Part shown: piece after piece, positions 1 to 5,043 of the stretch
How positions within the stretch are numbered: the first letter of the stretch is position 1
Layout of the letters: every line of letters begins with the position of its first letter
Source: Bacteroidales bacterium
GTDB taxonomy: Bacteria; Bacteroidota; Bacteroidia; Bacteroidales; WCHB1-69
NCBI GenBank assembly: GCA_028684405.1
Contig: JAQUGA010000186.1
Location: 1-5,043, forward strand
Reading direction: 5' to 3'
Length of the DNA stretch: 5,043 bases
Translations under genes and position numbers: made by a program
Notes under the pieces: model-generated
Told to the model about the DNA's origin: nothing
Seen by the model: only the letters and a program-made list of their open reading frames with translations
Databases searched by the model: none

Positions 1-488
1 TTGAGTTATTGGTAAATTATATTGAAAAAACCCATGATTACTACAATAATTTAATCACTCCAACCCTAAAACTTCTTATTAAAGATGTATCTAAAATATG
101 TAAAGAAGAGACGTGTTCAGTTCTTTTGATGCGTTTTTTTAATCAGTATATAAAGGAGTTAACGGAACATATTCAATATGAGGAAGATGTCGTTTTTCCC
201 TATCTTCGATTATTGAATATGGCAATTAAAGAAGGAGTGGATAAAAGTGAACTAGAGGATATTGATTTCCGAATTGATAAATTTCAGGACAAACATCATT
301 CTATTCAAGAGAAATTATTTGATTTGAAAAATGTTTTAATAAAGTATTTTTCATTGCCCGATGACGAAACAATTGTTCACATTTTGTTTTTACTCTATCG
401 CTTTGAAAAAGATTTGGCCGATCATATTCTTCTTGAAAACAATTTGTTGAATCCGATGATCCGAAAGATGGAGCAAAAACTATTTTAG
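1..488 (+). CDS. Hemerythrin-domain protein, 5'-truncated by window edge
   Basis: This is the C-terminal part (161 residues) of an all-helical protein with a hemerythrin-like four-helix bundle, expected to bind a non-haem di-iron centre in the cytoplasm. Counting from the Leu codon at position 9 as residue 1, candidate ligands recur with helix spacing: His9 (THDYY), His54/Glu58 (HIQYEED), His96 or His97 with Glu101 (KHHSIQE), and His139/Glu143 (DHILLEN). This H...HxxxE...HxxxE...HxxxE pattern fits the RIC/YtfE/ScdA-like branch, whose studied members act in iron-sulfur cluster repair and nitrosative stress. The frame is open to the left edge (Glu-Leu before position 9) and no ATG lies near, so I read it as partial rather than starting at the TTG at position 9. 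From memory, Bacteroidota homologues carry roughly 80 extra N-terminal residues, which would lie outside the window. It ends with TAG and converges on the ABC-F gene. The domain call is firm; the exact role (repair, oxygen or NO sensing) is open. Confidence 0.8.
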   Translation, partial: ELLVNYIEKTHDYYNNLITPTLKLLIKDVSKICKEETCSVLLMRFFNQYIKELTEHIQYEEDVVFPYLRLLNMAIKEGVDKSELEDIDFRIDKFQDKHHSIQEKLFDLKNVLIKYFSLPDDETIVHILFLLYRFEKDLADHILLENNLLNPMIRKMEQKLF

Positions 489-511
489 TAAAATATTACT
501 GTGTTAAAAGA

Positions 512-2392
512 TTAGTCTAATTCCATCCAACGCATCATTTTTTCATCTAATGATTCACTTAAGTTTTGATATTCGTTAGACCATTTTACAAGCAAATCGT
601 TATCAGTTTCGCCTGTGCTCATAAGTTTTAGAAGTTTTTCAATTTCAGTTTCTATCTTTGGAATTTCACTTTCCAGTTTCAGATATTCTTGTTCTTCTTT
701 ATAGCTTCTTTTTTTTGCAGTCTCCTTTTTAGGTGTTTTTTCAATCTCTTTTTGGGTTTCCAATTGGGATTGTTTTCGAATTTGACTCTCTTCTTTTCGT
801 TTTTGTTTTCGGTATTCGCTATAACTTGAATAGTAGTCTTTTATAACTCCATTTTCTTCAAATACGAAAATATGGTCAGTAATTTTGTCCAATAAAAAAC
901 GGTCGTGAGAAACAATGAGCGCACATCCTTCAAAGTCTAAGAGGAACTCTTCCAAGGTATTCATGGTTTCGATATCAAAATCATTGGTGGGCTCATCCAG
1001 AAGTAAAAAATTAGGATTTTGAGAAAGTACCAACAGAAGATGGAATCTGCGTTTTTCGCCACCGCTCAGATTTTCATAATAATTCCATTGGGTGGTGTGG
1101 GCAAATCCAAATAGATTCAAAAAGACAGAGGCCGAAATTTCTTTTCCATTTTTAAGACGTATATATTCTGTGTGTTCTTTCAAAATATCGATAAGCCGTT
1201 TTGAAGAGTCAATATTTAGTCCTTCTTGAGAGTAATAACCGAATTTCACAGTGCTGCCAATGGATATTTTTCCTGCATTGGGTTTGTATTTTCCGATAAG
1301 AATTTTAAGAAGTGTTGATTTTCCGCAGCCATTGGCACCAACAATGCCAATTCTTTCTCCCCTTTTAAAAGTATACGTAAAATCATCAATAATTTTTTTA
1401 TCGTCAAAAGAAAAATGCAAATTATTTATTTCTAATATTTTATTTCCAATTCTTTCGCTGGTTACTCCAAAAGATTTCATCTCTTGTTGCTTTGTTTTCG
1501 AAGCCTTGTCTTCGATTTCATAAAAATTATCGATGCGTGCTTTTGATTTTGTGGTTCGGGCTTGGGGAGTACGCCTCATCCAATCAAGCTCTTTTCTATA
1601 TAAAGATTGTGCTTTTTCAGTTTCCGCTTTTTCGTTCAGGATACGTTCCTCTTTCTTTTCCAGAAAATACTCATATCTCCCTTTGTAGCGATAAATTTGT
1701 TGATTGTCGATTTCCAATATTTCATCGCAAACGTTGTTCAAAAAACTCCGGTCGTGAGTCACCATCAATAGGGATAAATTCTGTTTGCTTAAATACTCTT
1801 CAAGCCATTCTATCATGTCCAGGTCTAGGTGGTTCGTCGGTTCATCCAGAATAAGAAGGTCGGCCTGATTAATTAGTGCGGAAGCCAATGCAATTTTCTT
1901 TTTTTGACCGCCAGAAAGTTCTTTTGCCTTTTGTTCAAAATTGGTGATTTGAAATTTTCCTAATATCTGCTTGATATGATTTTCGTAATTCCAAGCATCC
2001 AAAGTGTCCATCTGGCGTAAAACAGCTTCGTAGTTTTCGGGGATAAAGTTTTGATTTTCACTTTTCTGAATGCTCAGTAAACAGCTTTCGTATTCTTTAA
2101 TGAGTTTTATGGTTTCGTTTTCGCTATTAAATATCAGATCAATAACATTTGCTTCAGGATCAAATTCGGGGTCTTGCGGAAGATACGCCAATCGAACGTC
2201 GTTTCGCAGAACAATTTGTCCCTCGTCGGCCGTTTCAATTCCGCTAATAATATTTAAAAGTGTCGTTTTTCCAGTCCCGTTGCGAGCTATGAGAGCTATT
2301 TTCTGCCCTTTTTCTATACCAAAGGTTAAATTCGAAAAAAGCATTTTTTCACCGTAGGTTTTTGAAAGTTTTTCTGCTAAAAGAATGTTCAT
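512..2392 (-). CDS. ABC-F family ATPase, Uup-like, with C-terminal coiled coil
   Basis: This 626-residue soluble protein has two ATP-binding cassettes and no membrane segments, the hallmark of ABC-F proteins, which act on the ribosome rather than in transport. Cassette 1 has Walker A at residues 36-43 (ARNGTGKT), Q-loop Gln73, signature LSGGQ at 159-163, Walker B ending Asp183-Glu184, and switch His213. The linker at about 240-300 is charged and helical, with RRTPQARTTKSKARI at its centre, matching the P-site tRNA interaction region. Cassette 2 has Walker A at 352-359 (GANGCGKS), Gln389, LSGGE at 442-446, Glu467 and His496. Residues 530-626 are Lys/Glu-rich and end in a predicted coiled coil, like the DNA/RNA-binding tail of Uup. 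Length is normal for Uup-type proteins (about 620-640). The ATG at 2392 gives the typical N-terminus (MNILLAEKLSKTYG). Likely roles are rescue of stalled ribosomes or ribosome assembly; antibiotic protection is possible but nothing points to it. It lies downstream of the cold-shock gene, behind a terminator. Confidence 0.93.
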   Translation of the reverse strand: MNILLAEKLSKTYGEKMLFSNLTFGIEKGQKIALIARNGTGKTTLLNIISGIETADEGQIVLRNDVRLAYLPQDPEFDPEANVIDLIFNSENETIKLIKEYESCLLSIQKSENQNFIPENYEAVLRQMDTLDAWNYENHIKQILGKFQITNFEQKAKELSGGQKKKIALASALINQADLLILDEPTNHLDLDMIEWLEEYLSKQNLSLLMVTHDRSFLNNVCDEILEIDNQQIYRYKGRYEYFLEKKEERILNEKAETEKAQSLYRKELDWMRRTPQARTTKSKARIDNFYEIEDKASKTKQQEMKSFGVTSERIGNKILEINNLHFSFDDKKIIDDFTYTFKRGERIGIVGANGCGKSTLLKILIGKYKPNAGKISIGSTVKFGYYSQEGLNIDSSKRLIDILKEHTEYIRLKNGKEISASVFLNLFGFAHTTQWNYYENLSGGEKRRFHLLLVLSQNPNFLLLDEPTNDFDIETMNTLEEFLLDFEGCALIVSHDRFLLDKITDHIFVFEENGVIKDYYSSYSEYRKQKRKEESQIRKQSQLETQKEIEKTPKKETAKKRSYKEEQEYLKLESEIPKIETEIEKLLKLMSTGETDNDLLVKWSNEYQNLSESLDEKMMRWMELD

Positions 2393-2412
2393 GAAGTTGT
2401 GAAATTAGTTTT

Positions 2413-2420
2413 CAAAAGTA
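2413..2420 (-). promoter_or_regulatory. Possible -7 promoter box for the ABC-F gene
   Basis: Read on the minus strand this is TACTTTTG, a perfect match to the Bacteroidota -7 consensus TAnnTTTG. Transcription would start around 2407, giving a leader of about 15 nt before the ATG at 2392. I see no TTG/TTTG -33 box 17-23 nt upstream, so the call rests on one box and its position. It fits a separate transcript for the ABC-F gene, since a terminator lies between it and the cold-shock gene. Confidence 0.4.
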
Positions 2421-2482
2421 CGTAAAATAAGGCATATAAGGTCTATCGATACTCAAGTTGTTTTGTGTAAGCATTTTATGAT

Positions 2483-2514
2483 AAAAAAAAAGCCCTGAAT
2501 TATCAGGACTTTTT
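2483..2514 (-). terminator. Rho-independent terminator of the cold-shock gene
   Basis: On the minus strand the stem AAAAAG-T-CCTGA closes a 4-nt loop (TAAT) and pairs with TCAGG-G-CTTTTT, with one internal mismatch. It is followed by an unbroken run of T. In plus-strand coordinates the arms are 2487-2498 and 2503-2514, and the T tract is the A run at 2483-2491. It begins about 20 nt beyond the stop codon of the cold-shock gene and should separate that transcript from the ABC-F gene. The A/T flanks are symmetrical, so it could also terminate plus-strand transcripts, but no plus-strand gene ends here. Confidence 0.85.
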
Positions 2515-2534
2515 CTAAAAGTAATATCAAAAAA

Positions 2535-2726
2535 TTATATTTTTTTGACGTTTATTGCTTTTTTTCCACGTTTGTCTTCTACGATTTCAAATTCAACTCT
2601 GTCATCGTTTGTAACTTTGTCATTTAAACCAGTAACGTGTACGAAAATTTCATTGTTTGTATCGTCTTCGCATACAAAACCGTAACCTTTACTTTCATTG
2701 AAGAATTTAATAACTCCGATAGGCAT
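2535..2726 (-). CDS. Cold-shock domain protein (CspA-like)
   Basis: This complete 63-residue protein is a single cold-shock domain, a five-stranded OB-fold that binds single-stranded RNA or DNA and acts as an RNA chaperone or antiterminator. The N-terminus MPIGVIKFFNESKGYGFV is typical. RNP1 is KGYGFV (residues 13-18) and RNP2 is IFVH (27-30), followed by VTGL where many homologues have xSAL or xSGL. Aromatic RNA-stacking positions are Phe8, Phe9, Tyr15, Phe17 and Phe28; the Trp that follows the first strand in E. coli CspA is Phe here, as I recall for flavobacterial members. Length is slightly short for the family (65-70). The ATG at 2726 has no Shine-Dalgarno sequence but sits directly behind an AT-only leader. 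A promoter-like box lies about 40 nt upstream and a strong terminator just downstream, so it is probably monocistronic. Whether it is induced by cold cannot be read from the sequence. Confidence 0.95.
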   Translation of the reverse strand: MPIGVIKFFNESKGYGFVCEDDTNNEIFVHVTGLNDKVTNDDRVEFEIVEDKRGKKAINVKKI

Positions 2727-2767
2727 AATAATAATAATTAAGTATTTAAAAAAATTTATTTACGCAA

Positions 2768-2775
2768 CAAATGTA
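2768..2775 (-). promoter_or_regulatory. -7 promoter box for the cold-shock gene
   Basis: On the minus strand this reads TACATTTG, a perfect match to the Bacteroidota -7 consensus TAnnTTTG. Transcription would start near 2761, leaving an AT-only leader of about 35 nt before the ATG at 2726. No clear TTG -33 box is present at the usual spacing; the upstream sequence is simply A/T-rich. The position relative to a short monocistronic gene supports the call. Confidence 0.55.
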
Positions 2776-2843
2776 CACCTTTTATTTTGATTTATTGTTA
2801 AAAACGAAAAAATCTTGCATTTTTTTTTAAGAGTTTTGAAAAT

Positions 2844-2862
2844 ATATTATTTGTAATAATAT
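2844..2862. repeat. Perfect 8-bp inverted repeat, possible operator
   Basis: ATATTATT and AATAATAT are exact reverse complements separated by TGT. The repeat lies upstream of the cold-shock promoter box and about 100 nt upstream of the rightward promoter, in the middle of the divergent region. It could be a dimeric regulator site. Its A/T-only arms in an AT-rich background mean chance is a serious alternative. Confidence 0.3.
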
Positions 2863-2940
2863 TATACAGCTTAAGTGGCTCGCAATCAGTTTTTTAAAAA
2901 AGAACAGTTCTGTCTTTTACAACAATATGTTATTATTAAG

Positions 2941-2969
2941 TTTGCATAAATGTTTTTTTCGTATTTTTG
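2941..2969 (+). promoter_or_regulatory. Bacteroidota-type promoter for the DUF4301 gene
   Basis: TTTG at 2941-2944 and TATTTTTG at 2962-2969 match the -33 (TTG/TTTG) and -7 (TAnnTTTG) boxes of the Bacteroidota primary sigma factor, with a 17-nt spacer within the range known for flavobacteria. Transcription should begin around 2975-2977, giving a leader of about 113-115 nt before the ATG at 3090. It is the best two-box promoter in the window. Confidence 0.7.
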
Positions 2970-3012
2970 TGCGCTTACTTGATTTCTATATACAGTCATT
3001 TTTTTTAATGTA

Positions 3013-3029
3013 TGGATTAGCGTAATCTA
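3013..3029 (+). other. Small hairpin in the DUF4301 leader
   Basis: GATTA (3015-3019) and TAATC (3023-3027) flank GCG. The stem extends outward by a G-U pair and a T-A pair to about 7 bp. It lies inside the predicted leader, some 60 nt before the start codon. It is too small to be a known riboswitch and has no T tract, so it is not a terminator. A role in leader stability or regulation is only a possibility. Confidence 0.3.
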
Positions 3030-3089
3030 GTATGCAACTTATTTTATTTATTTTTAATGACAAGAGAGTAGTAATTAATTCATGTTTTA

Positions 3090-4625
3090 ATGTTTACGGA
3101 GAAAGATAAAGCTTTAATACATCATAAGGGAATTCAGGTACAACAAATAGAATCACAGATTCAGCAATTTAAAACGGGTTTCCCATTTATTTTGTTGAAA
3201 AATGCAGCTAAGTTAAACGAAGGAATTGAATATTTTACTACCCAAGGGTCCAATAAGTTATATACGGATTATGATGAACTTATTGAAAAACTTTCCTTGG
3301 TGAAATTTGTTCCTGCTTCTGGAGCAGCGACTCGTATGTTTAAAGATTTGTTTTTTTTTAGAGATAATTTCCAAACTTGTCCCAAAGACGATGCAGCTTT
3401 AAAATTTGGCTATCACTTTTTTAAAGATATTTCTCAGTTTGCTTTTTATGAAGATTTGAAGAAAATTCTAAAATCTAAAGGAAGTGATCTTCACGACTTA
3501 ATTGAAAATAAAGAGTATGGGCTTGTTTTGGACGCATTGTTGTCGGAAAACGGTTTAAATTATGCTAATTTGCCAAAGGCTTTGTTGAAATTTCATCGCA
3601 TTTCACCAAAACATTCCAGAACTGCCCTCGAAGAGCATCTGGTCGAAGGTGCTATGTATGCCAAAATGTCAAATGGAAAAGTTCGCCTTCACTTTACGGT
3701 TTCCTCGGAGCATCAGAAAGATTTTAAAAAGCTCATAAAAGATGTAGTTTCTAAATATCAAAAGGAGTTTGAAGTTGTTTATGATATTGAATTCTCCTGT
3801 CAAAAATCTGAAACGGATACGATTGCAGTAGATATGGATAATAATCCATTTCGTGAGACAGATGGAAGTTTGGTTTTTCGTCCTGCAGGTCATGGTGCTC
3901 TGCTTTCAAATTTAAATGATATTGATGCGGATATTATCTATATCAAGAATATTGATAATGTTGTACCCGATCGCTTGAAAGATGCCACTGTTTTGCATAA
4001 AAAAATCATCGCTACATATTTAATAAATCTGCAAACGAAAACACATCATTTTTTGACTCTTATTAAGGAAAACAAGTGCAACGAGAAAAACCTTAAAGAT
4101 CTTCTGCTTTTTGCAAAAGATGAGTTGAATATATTTATACCGAAAGGTTTTGAAGAGTTGCCTCAAAATAATCAGATTGACTACTTGCAAAAAATGTTGA
4201 ATCGTCCGATGCGTGTTTGCGGAATGGTCAAAAACCAAGGCGAGCCTGGTGGCGGGCCTTTTTGGGTAGAAAACCCTTTGGATGGCTCGTTGAGCTTGCA
4301 AATTGTAGAAACATCACAAATTGATTTGCAAAATGAAAAGCAAAATCGTATTATTCAACAATCTACACATTTTAATCCGGTGGATTTGGTTTGTGCCGTT
4401 AAAGATTTTGAGGGAAATAAGTTTAATTTGATGGATTTTGTTGATCCCAATACGGGTTTTATTTCTATTAAGTCAAAAGATGGCAAGGATTTGAAAGCCA
4501 TGGAATTGCCAGGTTTGTGGAATGGAGCAATGGCAAATTGGATTACTATTTTTGTTGAGGTTCCTTTGATTACCTTTAATCCGGTGAAAACTATTAATGA
4601 TTTGTTGCGGTCAGAACATATGTAG
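3090..4625 (+). CDS. DUF4301 family protein, possible UDPGP-like nucleotidyltransferase
   Basis: This complete 511-residue protein is of the length I recall for DUF4301, a family of unknown function found mostly in Bacteroidota. No signal peptide or membrane segment is visible, so it is probably cytoplasmic. Diagnostic blocks are FTEKD at the N-terminus, KFVPASGAATRMFKDL (72-87), TALEEHLVEGA (178-188), LHFTVSSEH (200-208), TDTIAVDMDNNPFR (242-255), FRPAGHGAL (263-271), IKNIDNVVPD (285-294) and RVCGMVKNQGEPGGGPFW (375-392). Block order resembles UDP-sugar pyrophosphorylases: a Gly-rich G-x-x-T-R-M loop, then a TS-like block, then P-x-GHG, then N-x-DN. That suggests a GT-A-type nucleotidyltransferase, but this is my inference from motifs. 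The ATG at 3090 is the only in-frame start after the upstream stop at 3072-3074; no Shine-Dalgarno is present. The gene stands alone, with its own promoter and convergent with the next gene. Family call is confident; function is not established. Confidence 0.88.
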   Translation: MFTEKDKALIHHKGIQVQQIESQIQQFKTGFPFILLKNAAKLNEGIEYFTTQGSNKLYTDYDELIEKLSLVKFVPASGAATRMFKDLFFFRDNFQTCPKDDAALKFGYHFFKDISQFAFYEDLKKILKSKGSDLHDLIENKEYGLVLDALLSENGLNYANLPKALLKFHRISPKHSRTALEEHLVEGAMYAKMSNGKVRLHFTVSSEHQKDFKKLIKDVVSKYQKEFEVVYDIEFSCQKSETDTIAVDMDNNPFRETDGSLVFRPAGHGALLSNLNDIDADIIYIKNIDNVVPDRLKDATVLHKKIIATYLINLQTKTHHFLTLIKENKCNEKNLKDLLLFAKDELNIFIPKGFEELPQNNQIDYLQKMLNRPMRVCGMVKNQGEPGGGPFWVENPLDGSLSLQIVETSQIDLQNEKQNRIIQQSTHFNPVDLVCAVKDFEGNKFNLMDFVDPNTGFISIKSKDGKDLKAMELPGLWNGAMANWITIFVEVPLITFNPVKTINDLLRSEHM

Positions 4626-4669
4626 TGTTTGTAAACTTTTCCTTCTCGCAATTTTAATCTTAAATCAGT

Positions 4670-4701
4670 TCGGCGTTTCGGGTTCGCTCTACCGACCGAA
4701 A
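4670..4701. repeat. GC-rich nested inverted repeat between convergent genes
   Basis: TTTCGG (4676-4681) pairs with CCGAAA (4696-4701). In an alternative fold two TCGG copies (4670-4673 and 4678-4681) pair with the tandem CCGA copies (4696-4699 and 4692-4695). By hand count the 36 nt from 4670 are about 60% G+C, against a strongly AT-rich surround. It sits 45 nt past the DUF4301 stop and about 60 nt past the end of the opposing gene. There is no T run right after the stem on either strand, so a classical terminator is unlikely. It could be a dispersed palindromic repeat or an RNA 3'-end structure. The minus strand contains GTCGGTAGAGC, as in many tRNA D-arms, but no other tRNA part is present. 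Confidence 0.45.
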
Positions 4702-4759
4702 TCCCATACTTAATTACCTAAAGGATGATTTGTGAAAAGCTAGTAATTTTTTTACGAAC

Positions 4760-5043
4760 CTAAATCTTCAGCCATTCACAAACAATGTTGTCGTAATAGT
4801 CTTCAGCTTGATTTTTGGGTTTAAATTCATTGGTGCTTTTAGAATAATTGTAGTCTTTTTTCCACTCTTTATAGTTTTTAGAAATTTGTACTAATGCATC
4901 AATGATAAAGTAAAGCTCTTCATTGGTCATGGTAGGGTGAAGCGATAATCGCACCCAACCTGGTTTCATGGAAAGATCGCCACTGTTGATGCGTTCCGTT
5001 ATTTCTCGGGATTGTTCGTAAGAAACATCCAGCAGGAAATGTC
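4760..5043 (-). CDS. Class V PLP-dependent aminotransferase, C-terminal fragment
   Basis: Only the last 93 residues are in the window; the frame runs open through the right edge. The visible part matches the C-terminal small domain of fold-type I class V enzymes (cysteine desulfurase, selenocysteine lyase and kynureninase relatives). It begins HFLLDVSYEQSREITERINS, followed by KPGWVRLSLHP, in which the conserved Arg corresponds to the substrate-carboxylate-binding Arg of the family. TMTNEELYFIIDALVQI is the closing helix, and a tail with a KDYNY...NEF pattern follows. The PLP-binding lysine lies outside the window, so activity cannot be judged. The internal Met at 4969 is not the start, because the family alignment continues upstream of it. 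The gene ends with TAG and converges on the DUF4301 gene. The substrate is unknown; desulfurase is possible, but the tail looks more like an uncharacterised Bacteroidota subgroup. Confidence 0.8.
   Translation of the reverse strand, partial: HFLLDVSYEQSREITERINSGDLSMKPGWVRLSLHPTMTNEELYFIIDALVQISKNYKEWKKDYNYSKSTNEFKPKNQAEDYYDNIVCEWLKI

Larger units (their letters stand above)
2727..3089. other. Divergent intergenic region, no gene
   Basis: This 363-nt, very AT-rich stretch separates the cold-shock gene (leftward) from the DUF4301 gene (rightward). It holds a TAnnTTTG box facing each way (2768-2775 leftward, 2962-2969 rightward) and an ATT triplet run next to the cold-shock start codon (about 2725-2739 on the plus strand). 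It also holds an 8-bp inverted repeat at 2844-2862, a small AGAAC-A-GTTCT palindrome at 2901-2911 and a hairpin at 3013-3029. The only start-stop frames in the DUF4301 leader are two 4-5-codon ones beginning at 3008 and 3057. I found no convincing protein or structural RNA gene on either strand. Confidence 0.7.

Noticed and set aside
483..511. Possible terminator between the hemerythrin and ABC-F genes (AGTAA-AATA-TTACT at 487-500)
   Set aside because: The stem is 5 bp, A/T-rich, overlaps the stop codon and has no T run. It is too weak to call as a terminator for either gene.
1251..2357. Open frames on the plus strand at 1251-1523, 1492-1854 and 2070-2357
   Set aside because: All lie antisense inside the ABC-F gene, whose protein shows complete conserved motifs. 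The antisense translations show no recognisable domain and have no promoter or start context.
512..2392. Antibiotic-resistance ABC-F (Vga/Lsa/Msr-like) identity for the ABC-F gene
   Set aside because: The C-terminal coiled-coil tail and overall layout fit the housekeeping Uup-like group, and there is no resistance-type leader or mobile context.
3008..3071. Tiny upstream reading frames in the DUF4301 leader (MYGLA and MTRE)
   Set aside because: Frames of 4-5 codons are expected by chance in sequence this AT-rich, and neither has a recognisable attenuator arrangement.
3669..4651. Open frames on the minus strand at 3669-3893, 4020-4301 and 4355-4651
   Set aside because: They are antisense to the well-conserved DUF4301 gene and their translations resemble no family.
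4670..4706. tRNA-like sequence on the minus strand (GTCGGTAGAGC, as in D-arms)
   Set aside because: The 5' half of the D-stem is missing (TTTC instead of GCTC), and no acceptor stem, anticodon arm or T-arm follows at the right spacing. It is not a tRNA gene.
4732..4755. Weak hairpin GTGAAAA...TTTTTAC with a T run
   Set aside because: The stem is nearly all A-T with one G-T pair and a loop of about 10 nt. It could form part of a termination region, but its stability is too low to call.

Overview
This window looks like chromosomal DNA of a low-GC Bacteroidota, most likely a flavobacterium-type organism. Three things support that. The DNA is strongly AT-rich. The promoter-like boxes have the form TAnnTTTG rather than the sigma70 -10 hexamer, and start codons lack Shine-Dalgarno sequences. 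One gene encodes a DUF4301 protein, a family I know mainly from Bacteroidota. All gene calls come from reading the translated sequence and from recalled family motifs; no database search was run.

Layout, left to right. Positions 1-488 (+) hold the 3' part of a hemerythrin-domain protein cut by the window edge. It converges across a 23-nt gap on a complete ABC-F ATPase gene of the Uup-like type (512-2392, -). Upstream of that gene, on the same strand, is a small cold-shock protein gene (2535-2726, -). The cold-shock gene has its own promoter-like box and a good intrinsic terminator, so it is probably transcribed separately from the ABC-F gene. An AT-rich divergent region of 363 nt (2727-3089) follows. 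It carries outward-facing promoters and several small inverted repeats. A complete DUF4301 gene (3090-4625, +) comes next. It converges, across a 134-nt gap holding an unusually GC-rich palindromic patch, on the C-terminal end of a class V PLP-dependent aminotransferase gene (4760 to the window end, -).

The genes do not form an obvious pathway or operon. The ABC-F ATPase and the cold-shock protein both concern RNA and translation, and the hemerythrin protein probably binds a di-iron centre. The DUF4301 protein and the aminotransferase fragment look like metabolic enzymes. I see no mobile element, CRISPR array, phage gene or defence island. The most interesting item is the DUF4301 protein. The order of its conserved motifs resembles that of UDP-sugar pyrophosphorylases, which suggests an untested activity as a sugar nucleotidyltransferase. 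The second is the GC-rich inverted repeat at 4670-4701.
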